The translations under genes were made by a program, and so were the position numbers. From Granulosicoccus sp. (lineage in GTDB: Bacteria; Pseudomonadota; Gammaproteobacteria; Granulosicoccales; Granulosicoccaceae), in contig JALZUD010000066.1 in assembly GCA_023301725.1 (NCBI GenBank), positions 1-35,060 of the forward strand: a stretch of DNA of 35,060 nt. Reading direction: 5' to 3'. Each line of letters begins with the position of its first letter. Position 1 is the stretch's first letter. The notes under the pieces are model-generated. The model saw only the letters and a program-made list of their open reading frames with translations. It did no database searches and was not told the origin of the DNA. Shown piece by piece: positions 1 to 9,541 of the stretch.

Positions 1-144
1 CTGCGGCGCGATCTGCAGCGGCTTGCTGCTCTAATGCTGCCTGCTCTGCTGCGGCGCGATCTGCAGCGGCTTGCTGCTCTAATGCTGCCTGCTCTTCTGT
101 GGCGCGATCTGCAGCGGCTTGCTGCTCTAATGCTGCTTGGTCAA
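1..144. repeat. 48-bp tandem repeat, three copies, within the coiled-coil gene
   Basis: Three head-to-tail 48-bp units start at 1, 49 and 97. They are almost identical over the ctgcggcgcgat...ctaatgctgc core; the third diverges at its 3' end. The length is a multiple of three, so copy-number change would add or remove 16 residues without shifting the frame. More copies may lie beyond the left edge. Confidence 0.9.
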
Positions 145-1021
145 ATGCGGCTTGATCTGCTGCAGCTCGCGCTTGAGCAGCTAATTCTTCGGCAGAAAGC
201 GGGCCTTTGGCAACTCGCTCTGCGATCAAGTCGAACTCATCTTTTCCATATCCATAAAGAGTGCCGTCCATGATCTGCAAACGAGTGGATGCTTCATCAA
301 ATTCTTGACGAACCAACATCGACTCCAGCGTTTTCAGCTCAGTCTGGTAACGCTCGAACATAGAGCTGGCAACCGGACTTATGGCAACTTGCTCTGTTGG
401 GCCTAAAGCGCTTGGCAGGATTGCATTCGGATCAGCGCTGGCGGAATTATTGGGGAACCCAGCTGGCGAGACACTGCCGAACCATTGCTGAACCACTGGC
501 ACTTTGTACAAAGCTGTACCCACACCAGCAATCATAAGGACGACGCCCAGAGAATAGCCAAATTTGCGCAGAGGGTTTTGCCGCCCTTCATCGAACAGCT
601 CCGGCATGGGTCGATCCGACCGGTCAGCCCATTGATCACTGGTGGGCCAATCTTCGTCATCCAGGCCAAGGTCGATTTTATCAAAATCGACAGGATCTCT
701 CTGTGCTTGGTTCTGCCTTGCACTTGCGACGTCTGAAGTTGATCGTATGCCGTCGGTTAACGGTGGCGGTGGAGCAACCGGGTCACCGGCTTTTGGAGCG
801 CGGATTGCACCGGATTCTGTAACCGGTACAGGCTTTCTGATTTTGGGGAAAGGTTTGTCCTGCGCTTTTGCTTTGGCCGGCCGGGTTCTTCGGGCGCTAC
901 TTCTTTGCGCACTCTTTTCTTGAGAGCTGGAGGATTGGGCTGAATCCGCCTCATCTGACCTCAAAAAATCGAAGTCGGAATCCGCATCATCACCCTTGAA
1001 TTTGTCAGGTGCTATATGCAT
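1..1021 (-). CDS. Single-pass membrane protein with alanine/glutamine-rich coiled-coil repeats (C-terminus outside window)
   Basis: This reading frame stays open for 340 codons and runs off the left edge, so only the N-terminal part is seen. It starts at an ATG at 1021; an in-frame TAG lies 12 codons upstream and no other ATG intervenes. Residues 1-150 are hydrophilic, acidic and Ser/Pro-rich, with a basic patch (RRTRPAKAKAQ). One hydrophobic segment at about 152-171 (FGYSLGVVLMIAGVGTALY) follows basic residues, which suggests a cytoplasmic N-terminus and a periplasmic C-terminus. From about residue 280 the chain becomes alanine/glutamine-rich and ends in three copies of a 16-residue unit (core AALEQQAAADRA) encoded by 48-bp DNA repeats, predicted to form a coiled coil. 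It lies downstream of the M64 lipoprotein pair across a 208-bp gap. I do not recognise the family; the missing C-terminus may carry the diagnostic domain. Confidence 0.75.
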   Translation of the reverse strand, partial: MHIAPDKFKGDDADSDFDFLRSDEADSAQSSSSQEKSAQRSSARRTRPAKAKAQDKPFPKIRKPVPVTESGAIRAPKAGDPVAPPPPLTDGIRSTSDVASARQNQAQRDPVDFDKIDLGLDDEDWPTSDQWADRSDRPMPELFDEGRQNPLRKFGYSLGVVLMIAGVGTALYKVPVVQQWFGSVSPAGFPNNSASADPNAILPSALGPTEQVAISPVASSMFERYQTELKTLESMLVRQEFDEASTRLQIMDGTLYGYGKDEFDLIAERVAKGPLSAEELAAQARAAADQAAFDQAALEQQAAADRATEEQAALEQQAAADRAAAEQAALEQQAAADRAA

Positions 1022-1229
1022 ACTTTGTTTGGCTACCGTCCGTGCGAGTCGACACTAGTTTCCTTGATCGGTATGTTACCGTAATTGCCACACACCGAAT
1101 CGTAGACAATGTGACGCTTCAACGGTTTTACGTTGTTTTATCATCAAATTCAGTTAGAAGTGCCAACAAAGGCAACTAAATAGCAATACTGGTAATAACA
1201 CCGCAATATATCTCACATTTCGACCGTTA
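1022..1229. other. Intergenic gap without a recognisable gene
   Basis: The 208 bases between two minus-strand genes are AT-rich and hold no convincing reading frame. An 8-bp perfect inverted repeat (GTAATAAC at 1192-1199, GTTATTAC at 1226-1233) spans the end of the upstream gene. It has no T-run, so it is not a clear terminator. The promoter of the coiled-coil gene presumably lies here, but I see no strong -35/-10 pair. Confidence 0.4.
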
Positions 1230-1699
1230 TTACTCTAGCGTGACCTCCCATTGCTCAAAACCCAGCCCTAGTGCTGTATTACGTGGCAATAAGATGATTA
1301 GTCTGGAGGCTTTGCTAGGGCCTGAAACTAACCAAGCGCCAGAAACATCACTCACCAGAGTGTTCTCAGCGCCGTTGATGTGACCAGGCGCATGGGACAC
1401 CCGAGGATCTGGCACTTGAGTACTAGGATACCAGTCACCCTGATCATCCAGCCATAGAAGCGAGGCCTGGCCCGGCTCTAAATCAGCTAAAACTGCCTGT
1501 AGATAAATACCCTCTGGGGCACTTATTAGCGTGGGCTCTGGTTGTAAGGATTGCGCTTCGCTGCGAATTATGTTGCGAACATGGTGCCCTGAGTTATCGA
1601 AACTGAGTAACACCCTCTGTTCACTTGCCTGCCCGTCGCTAGCAAACAATGAGCAGCTAAAAACTGCGAGAAATGCCCAACTAATTGGTGCGAACCGCT

Positions 1700-1703
<4 letters not shown>
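1230..1703 (-). CDS. Small exported protein translationally coupled to the M64 lipoprotein
   Basis: The product is 157 residues if translation starts at the ATG whose last two bases overlap the upstream TGA stop (ATGA at 1700-1703). This start is preferred to an in-frame ATG 18 bases upstream because it gives the usual coupling overlap and places a clean signal peptide at the N-terminus: MKR, a hydrophobic core, then a likely cleavage after FASDGQA. The mature part of about 130 residues has no transmembrane segment, no cysteines and no motif I recognise. Its last residues (FEQWEVTLE) resemble the C-terminus of the upstream peptidase lipoprotein (FTRQWEINTL), hinting at a shared beta-strand ending. 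Obligate co-translation with the peptidase suggests a periplasmic or surface partner, inhibitor or chaperone of it; this is inference from context only. Confidence 0.72.
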
Positions 1704-3901
<2,198 letters not shown>

Positions 3902-3953
3902 GCCTGACCGCCCTGTTATCCGAATTCTAGTGTGAGCCGCTAAAATAAAGTTG

Positions 3954-4811
3954 TTATAGATCCTGATGTGCTAACGCCATCTCAATGTAGATTTTGCGCA
4001 ATTCTTTCGACACCGGACCCGGAGTGCCATCACCCAATGCTACACCGTCGATATTAACCACAGGCATAACAAATGTTGAAGCACTCGTAATGAAAGCCTC
4101 GTGCGCTTGTTTGGCCTGCTCGATTGTGAAAGGTTCCTCTAAAACCGTATATCCTGCCTTACGGGCAAAATTCAACACAGCCTGACGCGTGATACCGCTC
4201 AGAATCTCTGACCCAAGCTGGCGAGTCTGAATTTTTTTATCTGCCGTGACAATGTATGCGTTATTTGAAGTGCCTTCTGTAACCAGTCCATCTTCAACCA
4301 TCCACGCATCGTGTACACCCGCGTCAACAGCGGCTTGTTTACCCATGCTAGGCGCAAGCAACCCCACCGTTTTGATATCTCGCCGCTTCCATCGCAGGTC
4401 AGGAATCGAAATAACATGCATGCCCGAATCTGCCATGGGCGAGTGGATGAGATTTTTTTCCTGAGTAAACATCACTAGCGAGGAGCGCGCATCTTTGGGA
4501 TACGCAAAATCTCGATCAGCGACACCTCGGGAAACCTGTAGGTAGAGCAACCCTTCAGAAACTGAATTTACATCGAGTAGTTTCAGCTGCGCTTCGAGTA
4601 TTTTCTCATCAGAACACGGCGGCGCCATCGACAGCTCTGACAACGATCGTGCCAGTCTTTTGAGGTGGGCTTTGTTATCGATCAACTTACCGTCCAGCAC
4701 AGTAGACACTTCGTAGACGGCATCGGCAAACAAAAAGCCTCTGTCGAGTACAGATATAGTGGCGTTCTCTTCGGCAACAAAATCACCGTTGACGTAGAAG
4801 GTTCGACTCAT
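3954..4811 (-). CDS. dat: D-amino-acid aminotransferase (class IV PLP enzyme)
   Basis: A class IV (fold-type IV) PLP transaminase of 285 residues from the ATG at 4811. An in-frame GTG at 4916 would add 35 residues unlike the family, so the ATG that opens MSRTFYVNG is preferred. Family landmarks are visible: VLDRGFLFADAVYEV near the N-terminus, RWKRRDIKT containing the expected Schiff-base lysine (K147, aligning with K145 of the Bacillus enzyme) and VTEGTSNNAYIV around the phosphate-binding region. The expected reaction is D-alanine + 2-oxoglutarate to pyruvate + D-glutamate, feeding cell-wall D-amino acids. A branched-chain or 4-amino-4-deoxychorismate lyase assignment is possible, but RWKRRDIK favours D-amino-acid specificity. 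It lies 52 bp upstream of the M64 lipoprotein gene and 176 bp downstream of the HAD gene, so it may have its own promoter. Confidence 0.85.
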   Translation of the reverse strand: MSRTFYVNGDFVAEENATISVLDRGFLFADAVYEVSTVLDGKLIDNKAHLKRLARSLSELSMAPPCSDEKILEAQLKLLDVNSVSEGLLYLQVSRGVADRDFAYPKDARSSLVMFTQEKNLIHSPMADSGMHVISIPDLRWKRRDIKTVGLLAPSMGKQAAVDAGVHDAWMVEDGLVTEGTSNNAYIVTADKKIQTRQLGSEILSGITRQAVLNFARKAGYTVLEEPFTIEQAKQAHEAFITSASTFVMPVVNIDGVALGDGTPGPVSKELRKIYIEMALAHQDL

Positions 4812-4987
4812 GAATTTGGGGTCCGGGAAATAAAGCTGACTGTAGTCAGGTGTCGTGAAGTAGGACAAACAAGGCCCTAGACTCCGCACCTGTCGCGCTA
4901 TTTTACGCCGATTCACTGGTTTTATAGTAATGAATTACACAAAACTACTGTGACGATTGGTATTACGGCCTGGAACTGCAGCTAACC

Positions 4988-5689
4988 TTACCCAATCACG
5001 AGCACATCGTGAAGCTCGCCAATACTACTTGCCTGAAAATGGGGCCCGGGAGCGTCATAGGGCCAAGGCTCGCCCGTCTGATTGAACCACAGGGTTTGGA
5101 GCCCTGCCTGCTGCCCTCCCTTAACGTCGGTTACTGGGTTATCCCCGATATGCAGAACCTCGTGACCACTAACGCCAAAGTGTGCACAACAGCGGTCAAA
5201 CATATCCCGATGCGGCTTAGCTTTTAGTTCAAGGTCGGCAGCGAACACCTTATCAAAATAGCCTGTCAAGCCAATTTGTTCTAGGCTTGCATTACCGTTG
5301 GTGATAGCCGCTATTTTAAAACGAACTTGGGTAGCCTGTAACAGCTCGTGTACCAATGGATACAGTTGTACCTCGCTGCGTGCTCGATAGAACACCTCGA
5401 ATGCCTCGTCAGCTAGTGTTTCGGGATAGTCGAACTGCAACAGCAATTCTCTTAGACCCTGTAGGCGCATGGCAGTTACGCACCCTTGTAGTTCAACATG
5501 CCGAACTCGAAGCTGCGCTCGAAATTCCTCTAATGATGCAGGACTATGCGCCTGTGCGATCTTTGGCGTAACTTGCTCAAACCATGCGTACAGGGCGCGC
5601 TCGGCATTGGCAATAGCCGGCGCGCAATCCCAGAAGGTGTCGTCAAGATCAAACGACAATACCTTTATGACCTTCAAGTCAGCTTTCAT
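4988..5689 (-). CDS. HAD-superfamily phosphatase, YigB-like
   Basis: A 233-residue HAD subfamily IA hydrolase. Motif I is FDLDDTFWD, with nucleophile D14 and acid/base D16; motif II is ITNGN; the conserved lysine is in LKAKPH; motif IV is HIGDNPVTDVKGG. A helical cap sits between motifs I and II. Overall layout resembles YigB, a phosphatase able to act on the riboflavin intermediate 5-amino-6-(5-phosphoribitylamino)uracil, but HAD specificity is notoriously hard to infer, so no symbol is given. It begins only 6 bp after the lutC stop and is probably co-transcribed with lutABC, although no link between lactate use and this phosphatase is evident. Confidence 0.8.
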   Translation of the reverse strand: MKADLKVIKVLSFDLDDTFWDCAPAIANAERALYAWFEQVTPKIAQAHSPASLEEFRAQLRVRHVELQGCVTAMRLQGLRELLLQFDYPETLADEAFEVFYRARSEVQLYPLVHELLQATQVRFKIAAITNGNASLEQIGLTGYFDKVFAADLELKAKPHRDMFDRCCAHFGVSGHEVLHIGDNPVTDVKGGQQAGLQTLWFNQTGEPWPYDAPGPHFQASSIGELHDVLVIG

Positions 5690-5695
5690 GGCAAT

Positions 5696-6361
5696 TTACT
5701 CGCCGGCAAGCAACAATACATGCATACGTCTTGGTCCATGCGCGCCTATCTCCAAAGTTTGTTCAATATCTGCGGTACGAGATGGACCCGTTATGAAGTT
5801 CACCGCACGCGGTAAAATATCAAGATCGCGCAGCAGTGGAAACACATCGTCAACATGCCTCGTAACCTGCGATTCGCGCAAAACCACGATGTGAGTTTCT
5901 GGCAAAAAATTGAGCGTAGCAGGCGTTGCCTGATGGCTGACCGTCACCACGCTACCAGTCTCAGCAACTGCTGCAAGACACGGCGTAATACTGACTTTTT
6001 CCACACCTGTGGCCTTACCGCACGCGTAGTAGTCTGGCCAATCCAGTGTTGCCAGTGCAGGAGCAACTGTGACATCACCCAGCGCTCCAGCATCCACATT
6101 CTCCGACTCAAGGTACCACTCGACCGCTTTGACAACATCACTCATCGATTGCAACCTGACCACACTCATCGCTACCGATTCCATCGCATGAGTTAACGAC
6201 TCAAGCAGATCATCGGCAACGCCTGGCAGCGTATGTCGATGGACGGCTTGCAATCGCCTAGTTACTTCAGGCGGCTGGTCGGCTAATGTAATTGGCGTAC
6301 CAGAGGCTTTGCGACCAAGCGCATTGGCTACTTTCGACAGCACTTCATCTCGTGCACTCAT
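5696..6361 (-). CDS. lutC: Lactate utilization protein C (LUD domain)
   Basis: A 221-residue protein of the LutC/YkgG family. A short N-terminal helix (MSARDEVLSKVANALGRK) is followed by one LUD domain with typical segments: ALATLDWPDY, a central ETGSVVTVSH stretch and a C-terminal FITGPSRTADIEQTLEIGAHGPR that closely matches the family ending. It is the third subunit of the LutABC complex, which oxidises L-lactate to pyruvate in the cytoplasm with electrons passing to the respiratory chain. Its ATG overlaps the lutB stop in an ATGA (6358-6361), a strong sign of coupled translation and the reason for the start chosen. Confidence 0.92.
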   Translation of the reverse strand: MSARDEVLSKVANALGRKASGTPITLADQPPEVTRRLQAVHRHTLPGVADDLLESLTHAMESVAMSVVRLQSMSDVVKAVEWYLESENVDAGALGDVTVAPALATLDWPDYYACGKATGVEKVSITPCLAAVAETGSVVTVSHQATPATLNFLPETHIVVLRESQVTRHVDDVFPLLRDLDILPRAVNFITGPSRTADIEQTLEIGAHGPRRMHVLLLAGE

Positions 6362-7815
6362 ACTTTAGTTCGCCCAGTTGGCCTACCACTTTTCGCAAAA
6401 TGCTCAGACTGCCGATATTGCTGCATGAAGGTAGAGGGTCCTTGTGGTGTAGGTAAATCTCGACTTTGCGTCCAGCCACCGGCTAACGGCAATCGTCGAA
6501 AACGGCCACGCTTGCCGCCGAATCGTGATAACAGCGCAACACCGATTGACGTGAGTCGCTGGTAAATAGCGGGACGCTTTGCCACAGCAGCCCACAGACC
6601 CAATCCATAGCGAGCGCTAGGTGATTGCAAGGCTCTCAGAAATGTCTGACGCCGATGCTCTCGCAGCAGCTTGGGCAAGGGAATACTCATAGGGCACACT
6701 TCCGCACAGCGGCCATTGAGAGTGCACGCATGCGGTAAATCAGGCGCATTCTCAATACCGATCATGGCAGGAGTGACCACCGAACCCATAGGCCCGGGAT
6801 ACACCCACCCGTAAGCGTGCCCACCAATAGCTCCGTACACTGGACAATGATTCAAACACGCCCCACAACGAAAGCAGCGAAGCATCTCCCGAAGCTCCCC
6901 AGCTAGCATGTCGCTTCGATGATTATCAACCAACACAACATGAAACTGCTCTGGTCCTTCAAGATCATCTGGTCTGGCTGGGCCACTCATCAAACTGGTG
7001 TAGTTAGAGAAGGTCTGGCCGGTGGCGCTACGCGCTAATAGTCTTAGTAAACAGCTCGCATCTTCCAGAGTCGGGATGACCTTCTCAATACCAACAATCA
7101 CAATCTGCACTCGCGGTAAATTGGACGTTAGATCGCCGTTGCCCTCATTGGTGACCAGTACGTGTTGACCAGTTTCAGCAATAAGAAAATTCGCACCAGT
7201 AATCCCTACATCGGCAGCACGGAATTTTTCTCGCAATACTGATCTGGCTTCATTGACCAAGGCCTTGCGATCAACCAATCGCTCATGCAAACCATATTGC
7301 GCATGATGCTCATGAAACAGGTCTGAGACTTGCTCCCGCGTTTTATGTATAGCAGGCGCAATGATATGACTCGGTGCCTCCTTGGCCAATTGAATAATGT
7401 ATTCACCTAAGTCTGTTTCGATGGTCTCTATACCCGCTTTTTCAATCGCTGCATTAAGGCTGGCCTCCTCACTCACCATAGACTTACCTTTGGTCACTGT
7501 TTTAGCATTCACCTGCCTACAGATATCCACAATGATTGCGTTGGCATCCTCCGAGGTTTGTGCCCAGTGAACCTGACCTCCCGCTGACTGAACTTTGCTC
7601 TCGTAGGCCAACAAGTAGTGATCAAGATTTTCCAGCACATGGTTTTTTAACTCACGAGCCTCGTTCTTAATTTGTTGCCATTCAGGCACCAGTGCTATAG
7701 CGGCAGCTCGCTTGCCAATAAAGCCGCCTTTTACGTTCCCCAGAGCCTGCTTCAGGTTGTCATCCAGAAGTGCTTCACGAGCATTGAGCTTGAAGCTATG
7801 CGAATTTGATTGCAT
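6358..7815 (-). CDS. lutB: Lactate utilization iron-sulfur protein B
   Basis: A 485-residue LutB/YkgF protein, the iron-sulfur core of LutABC. The N-terminal two thirds is a LUD domain (about 60-300), including VTKGKSMVSEEASLN and GITGANFLIAETG. It is followed by a ferredoxin-like part with CFRCGACLNHCP (314-325) and CTLNGRCAEVCP (364-375). In the second box a canonical CxxCxxCxxxC would have a cysteine where this protein has Asn367, leaving C364, C370 and C374; I believe this variant occurs in other proteobacterial LutB proteins but cannot confirm it here. The C-terminus is basic and soluble. The gene starts 6 bp after lutA and overlaps lutC by 4 bp, so the three are one operon. Length matches the family. 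Confidence 0.93.
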   Translation of the reverse strand: MQSNSHSFKLNAREALLDDNLKQALGNVKGGFIGKRAAAIALVPEWQQIKNEARELKNHVLENLDHYLLAYESKVQSAGGQVHWAQTSEDANAIIVDICRQVNAKTVTKGKSMVSEEASLNAAIEKAGIETIETDLGEYIIQLAKEAPSHIIAPAIHKTREQVSDLFHEHHAQYGLHERLVDRKALVNEARSVLREKFRAADVGITGANFLIAETGQHVLVTNEGNGDLTSNLPRVQIVIVGIEKVIPTLEDASCLLRLLARSATGQTFSNYTSLMSGPARPDDLEGPEQFHVVLVDNHRSDMLAGELREMLRCFRCGACLNHCPVYGAIGGHAYGWVYPGPMGSVVTPAMIGIENAPDLPHACTLNGRCAEVCPMSIPLPKLLREHRRQTFLRALQSPSARYGLGLWAAVAKRPAIYQRLTSIGVALLSRFGGKRGRFRRLPLAGGWTQSRDLPTPQGPSTFMQQYRQSEHFAKSGRPTGRTKV

Positions 7816-7821
7816 GGTCGA

Positions 7822-8649
7822 TTAGCCTTTGCTCGTTGGAGAATGATCTACGGACTTACCTTCACCAATGGCCGGACCATTTGCCATGTTGGCGAGCACC
7901 TCAGCCACGTGATAAACCCGCATAGGCTGCTGCAATCGACTTAACCTGCCACTGATATTTAACAAGCAGCCCATGTCGCCGCCTAGCAGTGTGTCTGCAC
8001 CACTCTGCACAGCCAGCGCGGCTTTGTCACTGACCATACGCTCTGATATGTCAGGGTACTTAACGCAAAAAGTGCCACCAAAGCCACAACAAACATCCGT
8101 ATCTTTCATCTCTTTAACGCTGAGACCTTGCACTTCGTGCATTAAAGCGCGCGGCTGATCTTTGATTCCCAGTTCTCGCAGACCGCTGCAGCTGTCATGG
8201 TAGGTCACGCTGCCTTTGAACTGCGACTCAAATTCAGTCATGCCGCGAACATCAACCAGAAAACTCAGCAGTTCATGACAACGACTGGCAAATTCTGTAG
8301 CTTTCGCGCGCCCATCAGGATGATCCTTGAACAATTCAGGGTAGTGTTCAATGAGCATTCCGGCACAAGACCCTGAAGGCACCACCACGTAGTCAAACCC
8401 AGCAAATGCATCGATAGTTTGCAGGGCGATTTGTCGTGACGTTTTATCATCACCACTGTTGTATGCGGGTTGCCCACAGCAGGTTTGAGTCGAGGGGACA
8501 CTCACTGCACAGCCTGCTTGCTCCAGCAATTTAATAGACGCAAAACCCACATTGGGGCGATGTAAATCAACCAGGCAAGTCACGAAAAGTCCAACACTTA
8601 CCGTGTGAACAGGCTTGGTGGATTCATTTGATGTTGAATCGCTACTCAT
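7822..8649 (-). CDS. lutA: Lactate utilization protein A (CCG-domain Fe-S oxidoreductase)
   Basis: A 275-residue LutA/YkgE protein with two cysteine-rich CCG boxes: TCCGQPAYNSGD in the N-terminal half and VCCGFGGTFCVKYPDIS in the C-terminal half. These resemble the cluster- or heterodisulfide-type sites of HdrB and glycolate oxidase GlcF. The first 15 residues are Ser/Thr-rich and divergent; the conserved part starts at VSVGLFVTCLVD. It is the first gene of the lutABC operon, reading away from a plus-strand hydrolase gene 94 bp away. No clear Shine-Dalgarno sequence precedes its ATG, and no FadR/GntR-type regulator gene is adjacent, so I cannot say how lactate controls it. Confidence 0.92.
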   Translation of the reverse strand: MSSDSTSNESTKPVHTVSVGLFVTCLVDLHRPNVGFASIKLLEQAGCAVSVPSTQTCCGQPAYNSGDDKTSRQIALQTIDAFAGFDYVVVPSGSCAGMLIEHYPELFKDHPDGRAKATEFASRCHELLSFLVDVRGMTEFESQFKGSVTYHDSCSGLRELGIKDQPRALMHEVQGLSVKEMKDTDVCCGFGGTFCVKYPDISERMVSDKAALAVQSGADTLLGGDMGCLLNISGRLSRLQQPMRVYHVAEVLANMANGPAIGEGKSVDHSPTSKG

Positions 8650-8708
8650 AGTTAAATTTTAAGCTGACGGCAATTGTGAAGTTTATTGAAAACGGCACTT
8701 GGCTTACA

Positions 8709-8737
8709 GTGTCATTGGTCTTGCCCTACCCTATACT
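8709..8737 (+). promoter_or_regulatory. Candidate sigma-70 promoter giving a leaderless transcript
   Basis: TATACT at 8732-8737 (5 of 6 to consensus) lies 17 bp after GTGTCA at 8709-8714 (4 of 6). The -10 ends 6 bases before the ATG at 8744, so transcription would start at or next to the start codon. No Shine-Dalgarno sequence is present. Inferred by eye. Confidence 0.45.
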
Positions 8738-8743
8738 AATTGA

Positions 8744-9529
8744 ATGGCAACAACATCCGAAGTCACTTTATCCACCTTTACACACACGGGCGATCTTGAG
8801 CTGGCATTCGAACATTGCCCAGCTGGAAGTGACTCACAAAGCCCGCATATCATGTTCTGTGGTGGGTTTCATTCTGCCATGCAAGGTGCAAAAGCGCAGG
8901 CTCTGAAAGCGCACTGCCTTGATAGAGGATGGCATTTCACACGGTTCGACTACCGCGGGCACGGCCAGAGTGGTGGCGCACCGGCCGACTTTACTCTCAT
9001 CGACGGCCTTGAGGACGCCTTAGCTGTATTCGATAAATACAACCTTCCCAGCGTTCTTATTGGCTCATCTATGGGAGCCTGGCTGGCTACACTAGCGGCG
9101 TTGCAACGGCCGACAAAGGTTAAAGCCCTACTCCTACTGGCAGCTGCACCCGATTTTTTAAGCGAACTGATGGTGCCCAAATTGTCAGTTGGCGATATCT
9201 GGGATCTTAGCCAAGGCAATGTGATCAATGTACCCAATAACTACGACGAGCCGTTCCAGATTAAACAAGCACTTATCGACAGTGGCCAGCAGCTGTCCCT
9301 TTTACACAGCGACACATTGAAGGCGCTATCGTGCCCAGTAAGAATGCTGCACGGTAGTCACGATAATGACGTGCCGTTCGATTTGGCCATACGTATGATG
9401 GATAAGCTGCCAGAAAATCATGATGCAGCACTCACTCTTTTACACGGCGCTGATCACAGGTTGTCTGATGAAACATCGCTTGCCACCATTTATACCCACT
9501 TGGACGCGTTGGTTGCACATATCACTTAG
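8744..9529 (+). CDS. Alpha/beta hydrolase (serine esterase type)
   Basis: A 261-residue alpha/beta-hydrolase-fold protein with a complete catalytic triad in order: GSSMG with nucleophile S109, HGSHDNDV with D207 and GADHRLS with H238. FCGGFHSAMQG near residue 38 likely forms the oxyanion-hole loop, and FDYRGHGQSGG is the typical strand-turn after it. Size and the FDYRGHG/GSSMG/GADHRLS set resemble the ABHD10-like esterases common in alphaproteobacteria; substrate is unknown. It is followed after 12 bp by the Lhr-type helicase gene and is probably the first gene of that operon, which is an unexpected partner for a DNA-repair pair. Confidence 0.85.
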   Translation: MATTSEVTLSTFTHTGDLELAFEHCPAGSDSQSPHIMFCGGFHSAMQGAKAQALKAHCLDRGWHFTRFDYRGHGQSGGAPADFTLIDGLEDALAVFDKYNLPSVLIGSSMGAWLATLAALQRPTKVKALLLLAAAPDFLSELMVPKLSVGDIWDLSQGNVINVPNNYDEPFQIKQALIDSGQQLSLLHSDTLKALSCPVRMLHGSHDNDVPFDLAIRMMDKLPENHDAALTLLHGADHRLSDETSLATIYTHLDALVAHIT

Positions 9530-9541
9530 GGCCCAGTATTC

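Noticed and set aside
1-144. 48-bp repeats as a CRISPR array
   Set aside because: Units are contiguous with no unique spacers and lie in frame within a protein gene.
34-273. 79-codon plus-strand frame rich in Leu/Ala
   Set aside because: It is the antisense reading of the 48-bp repeats of the minus-strand coiled-coil gene.
1192-1233. Inverted repeat GTAATAAC/GTTATTAC as a terminator
   Set aside because: AT-only stem with a long loop and no T-run; too weak to call.
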